Source of the DNA: Pedobacter aquatilis
Lineage (GTDB): Bacteria > Bacteroidota > Bacteroidia > Sphingobacteriales > Sphingobacteriaceae
Direction of reading: 5' to 3'
Assembly (NCBI RefSeq): GCF_030409415.1
Contig: NZ_JAUFPW010000012.1
Span: forward strand, 618,915 to 682,914
DNA: 64,000 bases
Made by a program: the position numbers and the translations under genes. Position 1 is the first letter of the stretch, and every line of letters begins with the position of its first letter. The notes beneath the pieces are model-generated. The model ran no database searches and had not been told where the DNA came from. It saw only the letters and a list, made by a program, of their open reading frames with translations. Below, one piece after another: positions 38,369-46,416 of the stretch.

Positions 38369-39289
38369 TTATGAGCCTAGATTTCGGTTAATTAAATCAA
38401 TTACGGCTTCTGTTTGATTAGGCTCAAACCAATTTATTTGTTCATCTCGCCTAAACCAAGTTAATTGTCTTTTAGCAAAGCGACGGGTATTTTGTTTTAT
38501 AGCTGAGATGGCTTCATCAAGAGAAACTTTTCCATCCATATAATCGAATATTTCGCTATAGCCAACTGTATTTAATGCATTTAAACTTCTAAATTCAATT
38601 AAAGATTCAACTTCTTTTAAAAGTCCTTCATCAAGCATTTTGTCAACTCGCTCATTAATTCGGTGGTATAATATGGCTCTATCAGTATTTAAACCAATTT
38701 TAATGATGTTAAACGGGCGCTCTTTTTTAGTTGCCGATAACATCGATGAAAGTTTTTTTCCGGTGGATAAATAAACTTCCAAACCTCTAATCATTCTCTG
38801 CGGATTATTCTGATCCACTTTATCAAAATATTCAGGGTCGTATTCTTTCAGTTGTTTTTGAATCGATTCCAATCCTTCGGTTTCAAATTGGTGGTTGAGT
38901 TTCGAACGAATCTGCATATCAATTTCAGGCATTTCATCTAAACCATTAATAACAGCATTGATGTATAAACCCGAGCCGCCAACCATAATGGCGATATTAT
39001 GATTTACGAAAATATTATCGATAACTTTTAAGGCATCTTGTTCAAAATCTCCGGTACTGAATAATTCTGTTACAGAATGAGAATTTATGAAATGATGCTT
39101 AGCTGCATTCAGTTCATCAGCATCAGGCTTTGCAGTGCCAATTTCCATTTCTTTAAAGAATTGTCGGGAATCAGCAGAAATGATTTCTGTTTTAAAATGT
39201 TGAGCAATCTGTATGGATAAAGCCGTTTTTCCAATAGCTGTTGGTCCAACAATTACAACCAAAGTTTTAGGTTTTTCGCTTTTTGCCAT
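38369..39289 (-). CDS. miaA: tRNA dimethylallyltransferase
   Basis: MiaA, 306 aa, transfers a dimethylallyl group to A37 of tRNAs reading codons that begin with U. The P-loop is GPTAIGKT (15-22), the next motif is ISADSRQFFKEMEIGTAKP, and RMIRGLEVY and KRQLTWFRRD are the substrate-binding motifs. Length is normal. It is the last gene of a minus-strand group that contains other tRNA-processing functions. The preceding gene has a terminator at 39299. Confidence 0.97.
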   Translation of the reverse strand: MAKSEKPKTLVVIVGPTAIGKTALSIQIAQHFKTEIISADSRQFFKEMEIGTAKPDADELNAAKHHFINSHSVTELFSTGDFEQDALKVIDNIFVNHNIAIMVGGSGLYINAVINGLDEMPEIDMQIRSKLNHQFETEGLESIQKQLKEYDPEYFDKVDQNNPQRMIRGLEVYLSTGKKLSSMLSATKKERPFNIIKIGLNTDRAILYHRINERVDKMLDEGLLKEVESLIEFRSLNALNTVGYSEIFDYMDGKVSLDEAISAIKQNTRRFAKRQLTWFRRDEQINWFEPNQTEAVIDLINRNLGS

Positions 39290-39298
39290 TTTGTTTAT

Positions 39299-39331
39299 AT
39301 AAAAAAACTGCCGGATGATTTGTCCGACAGT
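39299..39331 (-). terminator. Terminator for the pRiA4b ORF-3-like gene
   Basis: AACTGCCGGA with TCCGACAGTT (10 bp, one wobble on the minus strand), followed on the minus strand by a T run. Confidence 0.8.
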
Positions 39332-39357
39332 TAAATATTATTCGATAATATGTTTAA

Positions 39358-40005
39358 TTAATAATCGTCTTTCTGGTTATCATCTTCGTAACTGTCGTTA
39401 TCCGAAAATTCATCGCCAAATTCATCATCTTCGCTTTCATCTTCTTCATCACGCTCTTCTTCATTAATGCCCATTTCGCCCATCGCTTCCAGTTCATCCG
39501 TATCTTCAGGTACAAAATTCATTTCATTCAAGAAATCAAATTCATTTGCAGAAGCAACCGCAGTTCCGGCATCAACAACCTGACCACTTTTTTGTTCCAT
39601 AATTTTTGGCGCTTCTCCGGTACTTTTAGCTAAAAATGGATATTCAATATGAGGGTCTGCATCCAATACAATTTTAACCAATTCTACGTGGAAATCATAA
39701 GGACGATCAAAATTATACGTATAATAAAATTTCTGATGAGGATCTTCTATAAAGCCGCTTAATTTTGAATTTTCCATTAAAACAACGCGGTCTTTTTTTC
39801 TATCATTTGGTAAATACGCAATTTCATCACCTTTTAGCCAATTATCCGTACTCACATAAAATGATGAAGATTTTTCTGCATTGTAACCTGTTGATTTGTG
39901 TATCGCTTTGTGCAAATCTTCAAAGGTTTGATTAGATTTGATATCAATTTCACGTACAACATCATCAAAATCTTCGAAGGTAATTTTAAATTTATAAATA
40001 GCCAT
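39358..40005 (-). CDS. Plasmid pRiA4b ORF-3-like protein with acidic tail
   Basis: A 215-aa protein. The first 115 residues resemble the pRiA4b ORF-3 family, with LHKAIHKSTGYNAEKSSSFY, WLKGDEI and KFYYTYNFDRPYDFHVEL. That fold is found in plasmid and chromosomal proteins with no firm function. The last 60 residues are extremely acidic (for example EERDEEDESEDDEFGDEF), a disordered tail of a kind that can mimic nucleic acid or bind basic proteins; the role is unknown. It has no signal peptide. It lies between miaA and the CCA-adding enzyme with its own terminator. Confidence 0.75.
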   Translation of the reverse strand: MAIYKFKITFEDFDDVVREIDIKSNQTFEDLHKAIHKSTGYNAEKSSSFYVSTDNWLKGDEIAYLPNDRKKDRVVLMENSKLSGFIEDPHQKFYYTYNFDRPYDFHVELVKIVLDADPHIEYPFLAKSTGEAPKIMEQKSGQVVDAGTAVASANEFDFLNEMNFVPEDTDELEAMGEMGINEEERDEEDESEDDEFGDEFSDNDSYEDDNQKDDY

Positions 40006-40104
40006 TATTGTTCTTTGGAGCCGTAAAAATAAAGTTAATTTGTTTCATCACAAAAAAACAAACGCAACAAAAAGGTTGTTTGTTTTATCGCTCAGGCAAT
40101 TAAA

Positions 40105-41511
40105 TTATTTATTAACAGGATTTAAACCCATTTGTTTGGCTAAGTTTAGCATAAAATTATAAGCCTGGTGGTAATCGTTTGCAATTTCTCCTTCAAGAAT
40201 AGCCTCTCTTATCGCATTTTTTATGATGCCAACTTCTTTGCCTGCCTCTAAAGCAAAGGTTTCCATAATATCATTTCCGGTTACAGGCGGTTGCCAGTTT
40301 CTTATCTGGTCCCGTTCTTCAACATCCTTAAGTTTTTGTTTTACCAGTTCAAAGTTGTTTCTGTATTTCGTCTTTTTGTATTCGTTTTTAGTTGTAACAT
40401 CGGCATTGCACAGTAGCATTAAGCTTTCAATTTCTTCACCTGCATCAAAAAGTAACCTTCTAACGGCCGAATCGGTAACGGTATCTTGCGCCAAAACTAT
40501 CGGACGAAGGTGCAGCTGAACTAATTTTTGCACAAACTTCATCTTCTCATTTAGAGGTAACTTTAGCTGACTGAAAATTTTTGGTACCATGCGAGCACCC
40601 TTATCTTCATGTCCGTGGAAAGTCCAGCCATGTCCTTCTTCAAATCTTTTAGTAGCAGGCTTAGCAATGTCGTGCAGGATTGCAGCCCAACGCAACCATA
40701 AATCATCAGTTGTTTCACAAATGTTATCTAAAACCTCCAATGTATGGTAAAAATTATCTTTGTGGCCTTTTCCTTTAATAATTTCGACACCATAAAGCTG
40801 TGCCATTTGAGGGAAAATTAGATGCAATAAGCCTGTATCAAATAAAAGTTTAAAGCCGATTGATGGTTTTGCAGACAAAATAATCTTATTCATTTCATCT
40901 GTAATGCGCTCTTTTGATACGATGCTAATGCGATTTTTTTGAGATTTGATGGCTTCAATTGCCTTTTTATCAATACTAAAATTAAGTTGCGATGCAAAGC
41001 GAATCGCCCTCATCATTCTTAATGGGTCATCAGAAAAGGTAATTTCAGGATCAAGTGGTGTTCTGATGATTTTTTGTTCGATGTCTTGGATTCCATCAAA
41101 TGGGTCAAGTAATTCGCCAAAATGTTGAGCATTTAAGTTAATAGCCAAGGCATTTATGGTAAAATCGCGACGAAGCTGGTCGTCTCTTAAAGTTCCATCT
41201 TCAACAATTGGCTTTCTCGAATCTAAACGGTAGGATTCCTTTCTGGCACCCACAAACTCAATCTCTAAATCGTTATGTTTAATGTTTGCTGTTCCAAAAC
41301 TTTTAAATACAGCAACTTTGGTGTTTAATTTTTTGCCAACAGCCTCTGCATAAGCAATACCACTTCCTACAACCACAACATCTATATCTTTTGAAGAACG
41401 GTTTAGAAACAAATCGCGAACAAAACCACCAATAACATAAGCTTTAGTATTGTTTTTATCGGCAATTAGCGATAGGGTTTTAAAAATAGGATTTTGTAAA
41501 TGTTGCTGCAT
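40105..41511 (-). CDS. CCA-adding enzyme / poly(A) polymerase family with HD domain
   Basis: A 468-aa nucleotidyltransferase that most likely adds or repairs the 3' CCA of tRNAs. The head domain has GGFVRD (28-33) and the metal-binding pair DID (Asp42, Asp44). The RNA-binding neck follows (SDDPLRMMRAIRFASQL), then an HD domain with HTLEVLD and ILHDIAKP. Four of five tRNA genes in this window lack an encoded CCA, so such an enzyme is needed. A poly(A) polymerase role cannot be ruled out by sequence alone. Confidence 0.9.
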   Translation of the reverse strand: MQQHLQNPIFKTLSLIADKNNTKAYVIGGFVRDLFLNRSSKDIDVVVVGSGIAYAEAVGKKLNTKVAVFKSFGTANIKHNDLEIEFVGARKESYRLDSRKPIVEDGTLRDDQLRRDFTINALAINLNAQHFGELLDPFDGIQDIEQKIIRTPLDPEITFSDDPLRMMRAIRFASQLNFSIDKKAIEAIKSQKNRISIVSKERITDEMNKIILSAKPSIGFKLLFDTGLLHLIFPQMAQLYGVEIIKGKGHKDNFYHTLEVLDNICETTDDLWLRWAAILHDIAKPATKRFEEGHGWTFHGHEDKGARMVPKIFSQLKLPLNEKMKFVQKLVQLHLRPIVLAQDTVTDSAVRRLLFDAGEEIESLMLLCNADVTTKNEYKKTKYRNNFELVKQKLKDVEERDQIRNWQPPVTGNDIMETFALEAGKEVGIIKNAIREAILEGEIANDYHQAYNFMLNLAKQMGLNPVNK

Positions 41512-41613
41512 AGTTGTGAAGTTGTTTTGCTAAATTCATTTCAGCTTCTTTTTAAGGATCCGATATAAATTAAGGTTGACAACCTGCTAATATTTTCTAC
41601 AAAAGTAACAAAA

Positions 41614-42186
41614 TTACTTACGAATAAATTCGAATTGGCCACCAGAAGAAAGTTTCATTATGGTTGATGGTTTTTTTTCGGTACGATTTTCCTGTTCGAA
41701 ATCTACAACGTAATCTACAGCTTCGATAATCTGGGAATCTATATCATCAAAATATTTTGGAGATGGATTTCCACTTAAATTTGCAGAGGTAGACACTATT
41801 GGTTTTCTAAATCGCTGAATCAGTGGCGTACAAAAATCGTGCTTCGCAACCCTAATTCCTACACTTCCATCGGCATTAATCACATTTGCAGCTAAATTTT
41901 TTGCACCAGAAAAAACAATCGTTAATGGATTTTCTGCGTACTCAATTAAATCATAAGCAACATCAGCCACTTCGGTTACGTAGCTTTGAATTTTATTTTC
42001 TGTATCTAATAAAATAATCAAGCTTTTTTCTGCTGGTCTGTTTTTAATCGTTAAGAGCTTTTCTACGGCTTCCGGATTTGTAGCGTCGCAACCAAGTCCC
42101 CAAATCGTATCAGTTGGATAAAGAATTACTCCACCAGATTTTAAAACTTCTAAAGCTTTATTGATTTCATCTTTAAGCATGTACAA
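41614..42186 (-). CDS. Sua5/YciO/YrdC L-threonylcarbamoyladenylate synthase
   Basis: A 190-aa protein of the YrdC/Sua5 fold, which makes L-threonylcarbamoyl-AMP for the t6A37 modification of ANN-decoding tRNAs. ILYPTDTIWGLGCDA, the KNRPAEKSL region and STSANLSG are the family motifs. There is no C-terminal Sua5 domain, so it is the single-domain form. An internal ATG at 42180 is an equally possible start. A YciO-type protein of unclear activity is the alternative. It is the first gene of the minus-strand group with the CCA-adding enzyme and miaA. Confidence 0.9.
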   Translation of the reverse strand: MYMLKDEINKALEVLKSGGVILYPTDTIWGLGCDATNPEAVEKLLTIKNRPAEKSLIILLDTENKIQSYVTEVADVAYDLIEYAENPLTIVFSGAKNLAANVINADGSVGIRVAKHDFCTPLIQRFRKPIVSTSANLSGNPSPKYFDDIDSQIIEAVDYVVDFEQENRTEKKPSTIMKLSSGGQFEFIRK

Positions 42187-42369
42187 AGATAAGATGTTAA
42201 ATTTCTCAATCGAATAATATTTAACATTTTAGCAAAAACAAAGGGATTTTCAAAACGTTTTAAAATGACAATAATAATGTAAAAATTAAGCGATTATACA
42301 ATCTATTTCACATAAATATTCGTATTTTTAAGTAGGTTATAAATAAAGAAACACACAAATTAAACGCAT

Positions 42370-42924
42370 ATGAGAAATTCACTTAAATTACTAATGCTAT
42401 TCGCGATTGTAATAGCATTCAGCAGTTGCTCTTCATTACGTACAGCATCTGATTACGATAAAACCGCAAATTTCGGTAACTACAAAACTTATAATTTTTA
42501 CGATAAGGGTTTAACCAGGTTACGAATGAATAATTTGGACAAACGCAGAATGATGGCTGCCGTTGAAGCAGATTTGAATGCAAAGGGTTTTACAAAATCT
42601 GCAAAACCAGATTTGTTAGTTAACTTAGTTGTTGTGGCCAGAGAGCGTACCGAAGTTTACAATTATGGCCCAGGTTTTTACGGCCCAGGTTGGGGTTGGG
42701 GCTGGGGTTGGGGCGGCTGGGGAGGCGGCGGCATGACCAACGTTAACCAGTTCATGGAAGGCACCGTTATCATCGATTTTTTAGACCCAAAATCGAAAAC
42801 TTTAGTATGGCATGGTCGCGGAAGCGGATTTAACCTTGATAACTTAAAAGACAGAGAGGAGCGTTTGAACAAAGGAATTAGCGAAATTTTAATGCAATAT
42901 CCACCTGCTGTTGCTTCTAAATAA
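42370..42924 (+). CDS. DUF4136 lipoprotein with Gly-Trp-rich insert
   Basis: A 184-aa DUF4136 family lipoprotein. The lipobox is AFSSC with Cys20. The domain begins TANFGNYKTYNFYDKG and includes LDKRRMMAAVEADLNAKGF, KPDLLVNLVV and the ending MEGTVIIDFLDPKSKTLVWH, which is typical. Between the strands lies an unusual low-complexity loop, GPGWGWGWGWGGWGGGG. Function of the family is unknown; it is an outer-membrane or periplasmic-facing lipoprotein. The stop codon abuts directly the stop codon of the convergent glycosyltransferase gene, with no terminator between. Confidence 0.85.
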   Translation: MRNSLKLLMLFAIVIAFSSCSSLRTASDYDKTANFGNYKTYNFYDKGLTRLRMNNLDKRRMMAAVEADLNAKGFTKSAKPDLLVNLVVVARERTEVYNYGPGFYGPGWGWGWGWGGWGGGGMTNVNQFMEGTVIIDFLDPKSKTLVWHGRGSGFNLDNLKDREERLNKGISEILMQYPPAVASK

Positions 42925-44040
42925 TTATTTTAAAACATTTATATAGCAATTCATTAATTGCTGCGTTATAGAAGGGCTGTTGAATTTTTGAACAAATTCC
43001 AGCCCTTTTGCTTTCATATGACTGCTTAAGTTTGGTTCGTTTAAAATTCTATTGATTTCTTCTGATAATTCTTTAGCATTGTTCGGATTAACATAAATGC
43101 TACCAGCTCCACCAGCTTCTTCTAAGCAAGAACCTGTTGCTGCCACAACTGGTACATTTGAGTATAAAGCTTCGATAATCGGAATGCCAAATCCTTCATA
43201 AAATGAGGGATAAACAAATAGCTCAGCAAGCTGATAAATGCCGGGCAAATCAGAAAATGGAATATTTTTAAGAAAAATTATTCTCTCATTTAAACCAAGC
43301 CTATCAATTTCCAACTTTACAGATTCTAAATATGGTGTTGGTTTACCAATAACTACGAGTTTATAATCGCTATTAACATTTTTTAAAGCTTGTATAAGTA
43401 ACTTAAGGTTTTTCCTAGGTTCTATTGTACCAACATTTAAAATGTATTTATCAGGTAGGTTATACGTTTTTTTTATTGTTGATAAGGTTTCTGGAGGAAG
43501 TAATGTTTTAAAGGAATCATCACAGCTTTGATAAATGACTTCGATTTTATCAGCATTGATGTTATAAAGTTCAACAATATCACTTTTTGTTTTTTCGCTA
43601 ATGGCGATGATTTTATCCGCATTCTTGCAAGCCAAGTTACTCTTCCATTCATAAAGTTTCCTGTCGAAAAATTTGTAATATTCCGGGAAACGGAGAAAAA
43701 TTAAATCGTGAATGGTAACAACTGATTTGATTTTAGTTTTAGATATTCCGATAGGAATTTCATGACTTAAACCATGAAAAATCTGGATTTTATCCTTCTT
43801 TAAATCTTTTAAAATATTAAAGCTTCGCCATAAAAACTTAGTGCCTTGCGGAAGCTTCAGAAAGATGTTTTTTACTTTAAAAAAAGATTGGATTTGCTTG
43901 GCTTCCTTAACCTTCTGCGAATAAACGAAATATTCATTCTCCGGAAATTGATGTGCTAAACTTTCAATTAGCGAGCGACTGTAATTTCCTAATCCTGTTA
44001 AATTATTTGCAGCACGCTTGCCATCGAAGCCGATTTTCAT
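42925..44040 (-). CDS. Glycosyltransferase family 4
   Basis: A 371-aa retaining glycosyltransferase of the GT-B fold (GT4 type), likely in polysaccharide or lipopolysaccharide synthesis. N-terminal KIGFDGKRAANNLTGLGNYS, the nucleotide-sugar motif LNVGTIEPRKNLKLLI, the FVYPSFYEGFGIPIIEAL signature with its EX7E glutamates, and VAATGSCLEEAG are all present. There is no other capsule or LPS gene beside it, so acceptor and sugar are unknown. A palindromic spacer separates it from dapD. Confidence 0.9.
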   Translation of the reverse strand: MKIGFDGKRAANNLTGLGNYSRSLIESLAHQFPENEYFVYSQKVKEAKQIQSFFKVKNIFLKLPQGTKFLWRSFNILKDLKKDKIQIFHGLSHEIPIGISKTKIKSVVTIHDLIFLRFPEYYKFFDRKLYEWKSNLACKNADKIIAISEKTKSDIVELYNINADKIEVIYQSCDDSFKTLLPPETLSTIKKTYNLPDKYILNVGTIEPRKNLKLLIQALKNVNSDYKLVVIGKPTPYLESVKLEIDRLGLNERIIFLKNIPFSDLPGIYQLAELFVYPSFYEGFGIPIIEALYSNVPVVAATGSCLEEAGGAGSIYVNPNNAKELSEEINRILNEPNLSSHMKAKGLEFVQKFNSPSITQQLMNCYINVLK

Positions 44041-44050
44041 AATGGTGAAA

Positions 44051-44116
44051 GGTTTAGGGTAAAAGGTTTAAGGTTTTTGATGTAGCCTTACACCCTAAAC
44101 CTTATACCTTAAGCCA
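44051..44116. repeat. Palindromic spacer between the GT4 gene and dapD
   Basis: GGTTTAGGGT (44051-44060) is complementary to ACCCTAAACC (44092-44101), and further GGTTTAAGG/CCTTAAGCC words pair inside. This is another example of a spacer built from reiterated short words. Confidence 0.65.
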
Positions 44117-44120
44117 TGTT

Positions 44121-44939
44121 TTAAACAGCTACATTATTTTCTCTTAAAGCATCGTTAAGCGAAGTTTTTTTATCTGTACTTTCTTTACGTTTACCAATAA
44201 TTAAAGCACAAGGAACTTGATAATCTCCGGCAGGGAATTTTTTAGTGTAACTACCTGGAATAACTACCGAACGTGCAGGAACAATTCCTTTATATTCTAC
44301 TGGAGTTGGGCCTGTTACATCAATAATTTTTGTTGATGCAGTTAATACAACATTTGCACCAAGTACAGCTTCTTTCTCAACCTTAACACCTTCAACAACA
44401 ATTACTCTCGAACCTAAAAATGCATCATCTTCAATAATAACCGGCGCTGCTTGAACAGGTTCTAAAACACCGCCAATACCTACACCACCGCTTAAGTGAA
44501 CGCGTTTTCCGATTTGTGCGCAAGAGCCAACCGTTGCCCAGGTATCAACCATTGTACCTTCATCAACATAAGCGCCAATATTTACATATGATGGCATCAT
44601 GATTACACCTTTAGCTAAAAATGAACCATAACGAGCACTAGCCATTGGCACAACACGTACACCTGTAGATTTGTAGTCGGTTTTTAAATCCATTTTATCG
44701 TGGTAAACAAACGGACCGCTTTTAATTTCTTTCATCTCACGGATTGGGAAATATAAAATAACAGCTTTTTTTACCCATTCATTAATGCCCCAAGAGTTTA
44801 AAACTGGCTCAGCAACGCGGATTTCTCCTTTATCAAGCCCCATAATTACGGCTTCGATGGCTTCGCAATAATTACTATATTTTAAAAGGGTTCTATCTTC
44901 CCAAGCGGCTTCAATTAATTTCTTTAAATCTGAATACAT
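44121..44939 (-). CDS. dapD: 2,3,4,5-tetrahydropyridine-2,6-dicarboxylate N-succinyltransferase
   Basis: DapD, 272 aa, transfers succinyl from succinyl-CoA in lysine and diaminopimelate synthesis. The chosen start at 44939 gives MYSDLKKLIEAAWEDR; an in-frame ATG at 44999 adds 20 residues without family resemblance. The left-handed beta-helix is visible as hexapeptide repeats (VGSCAQIGKRVHLSGGVGIG), followed by EDDAFLGSRVIVVEG and VNIGAYVDEGTMVDTWATVG. Length matches E. coli DapD. No other dap genes are adjacent. Confidence 0.96.
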   Translation of the reverse strand: MYSDLKKLIEAAWEDRTLLKYSNYCEAIEAVIMGLDKGEIRVAEPVLNSWGINEWVKKAVILYFPIREMKEIKSGPFVYHDKMDLKTDYKSTGVRVVPMASARYGSFLAKGVIMMPSYVNIGAYVDEGTMVDTWATVGSCAQIGKRVHLSGGVGIGGVLEPVQAAPVIIEDDAFLGSRVIVVEGVKVEKEAVLGANVVLTASTKIIDVTGPTPVEYKGIVPARSVVIPGSYTKKFPAGDYQVPCALIIGKRKESTDKKTSLNDALRENNVAV

Positions 44940-45011
44940 GATGTTTTTAAATTTTACGCAAAATAACTTAAAATTATCTATAACTGGCGATTCCCTCACA
45001 GAAATATTGAT

Positions 45012-45110
45012 GAAATTGTTAGATTGCTGTATTGTTAATACACATATTGATTACAAATTTCAATTATCAATTTTAATTTTCAACCATCTAACAATTCAAC
45101 AATTAATCAA
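45012..45110. repeat. AT-rich palindromic spacer upstream of dapD and the S4 gene
   Basis: GAAATTGTTAGATTGC is nearly complementary to CCATCTAACAATTC across the spacer, with reiterated ATTGTTA, ATTGATTA and CAATTA words between. It separates the divergent dapD and S4-domain genes, so promoters must lie within or beside it. Confidence 0.5.
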
Positions 45111-45130
45111 TTAAACGTAGTTTTGCAAAT

Positions 45131-45532
45131 ATGGCAGAAGCAGAAAAACTTAGAATCGATAAATATTTGTGGGCAATAAGACTTTTCAAAACCCGAAGTT
45201 TGGCTACCGATGCTTGTAAAGCAGGGCGTGTGAAAATTAATGGACAGAACATAAAACCTTCTGCAATTGTTAAAATCGGAGATGTTTATCAAGTATCTAA
45301 AGGTATAGAGAAGAAAATTATTGAGGTTGTAGAATTTTCTTATAATCGAACAGATTCTCCTACAGCCTTAACCAAATATAAAGATTTAACACCTGTTGAG
45401 GAAACCCATGCCTTTAAATCTGCGTTTCACGCACCGAGTTTGAAGAGAGATAGGGGCACAGGAAGACCAACCAAAAAAGATCGCCGCGAAACTGACGACC
45501 TAATTAGTGGAATGTTTGAGGAGGAAAATTAA
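45131..45532 (+). CDS. hslR: S4-domain RNA-binding protein, Hsp15-like
   Basis: A 133-aa RNA-binding protein. The S4 domain covers about residues 6-65 (RIDKYLWAIRLFKTRSLATD, then CKAGRVKINGQNIKP), and a basic tail follows (LKRDRGTGRPTKKDRRETDD). This is the layout of Hsp15, which in E. coli binds free 50S subunits with stalled peptidyl-tRNA. Its stop codon abuts that of the convergent EcsC-like gene. Confidence 0.87.
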   Translation: MAEAEKLRIDKYLWAIRLFKTRSLATDACKAGRVKINGQNIKPSAIVKIGDVYQVSKGIEKKIIEVVEFSYNRTDSPTALTKYKDLTPVEETHAFKSAFHAPSLKRDRGTGRPTKKDRRETDDLISGMFEEEN

Positions 45533-46306
45533 TTAGTCTGGAGTTTTTAGTTGTAAGTCTTTAGCCAAATCATGACTAAGAACTACAGACTGAAGACTAA
45601 AATATCGCATTCTATAACTCATCATCGCAGTTTTGCCTAATCTTTCGATAAGTTTATAATTTGCCACCGCACCAACAGCAGCGCCGATAAATGGAAGCAT
45701 TTGAGCGAGTTTTGCTAAATCTATATAATCGCGGTATTGTTGTTGAAAAGTTAACCAATCAAATTCATCTATATTTGTTGGCAGTTTATGGGCAATATTA
45801 TCCCAGTTCTGCATTTTATTAAAAACGTTTTGGCTTTCCTCTTTGCTAGAAAATGCCAGTTGAAAAATGTGGAGGATAAATAACCGTTCTCTGTAATCTT
45901 TAACATCGTAACCGTAAACAGCGGCAATATCAAAAAGCATCTTCATTTTTATACCTAAAAGGATGGGAAAATCGGCAAGGCTCATCAGAAAACCGCCTGC
46001 GCCGGTAATTCCACCTTCTGCGGCACCGGTTTTTTTATAGTTTTCAATCTTTTGCTTTATTAGTGCTTCGCGATGCATAAAAGTTAAATCAACCGTAGGT
46101 TTTGAAGTAGTAAAGGTTGAACCGAAAAGTACAGTTTTTACCATTTGCTTGATGGCCACGGTTATTGCATTGTGCACTTTATCAGGAATGTAGCTATTTA
46201 TTTTCTTCTGTACCTTATCTGTAACCTTATTCAGTAATGAAGGTTTTTGTAAAGTTTTAAACTTCCAAAATTCTAGCTGGTGAGAGATTTTTTGCTCGTA
46301 GGTCAT
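45533..46306 (-). CDS. EcsC family protein
   Basis: A 257-aa EcsC-like protein. It has a conserved glycine-rich stretch (TGAAEGGITGAGGFLMSLAD) and helix ILLGIKMKMLFDIAAVYGYD, which likely forms a membrane-associated hairpin, and a second glycine/alanine-rich stretch (MLPFIGAAVGAVANYKLIE). In Bacillus the name comes from the third gene of the ecs transporter operon, whose role is unclear. No ABC transporter is adjacent here. Confidence 0.83.
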   Translation of the reverse strand: MTYEQKISHQLEFWKFKTLQKPSLLNKVTDKVQKKINSYIPDKVHNAITVAIKQMVKTVLFGSTFTTSKPTVDLTFMHREALIKQKIENYKKTGAAEGGITGAGGFLMSLADFPILLGIKMKMLFDIAAVYGYDVKDYRERLFILHIFQLAFSSKEESQNVFNKMQNWDNIAHKLPTNIDEFDWLTFQQQYRDYIDLAKLAQMLPFIGAAVGAVANYKLIERLGKTAMMSYRMRYFSLQSVVLSHDLAKDLQLKTPD

Positions 46307-46416
46307 GAATAAAATATTAACAATAATTATACCCTAAAATTTTAAAGATTAATTTGGATATTCAAAACAATAACTATATATTTAGTTTGTCTATTTTTAA
46401 ATCTAACCTTTTCAAT

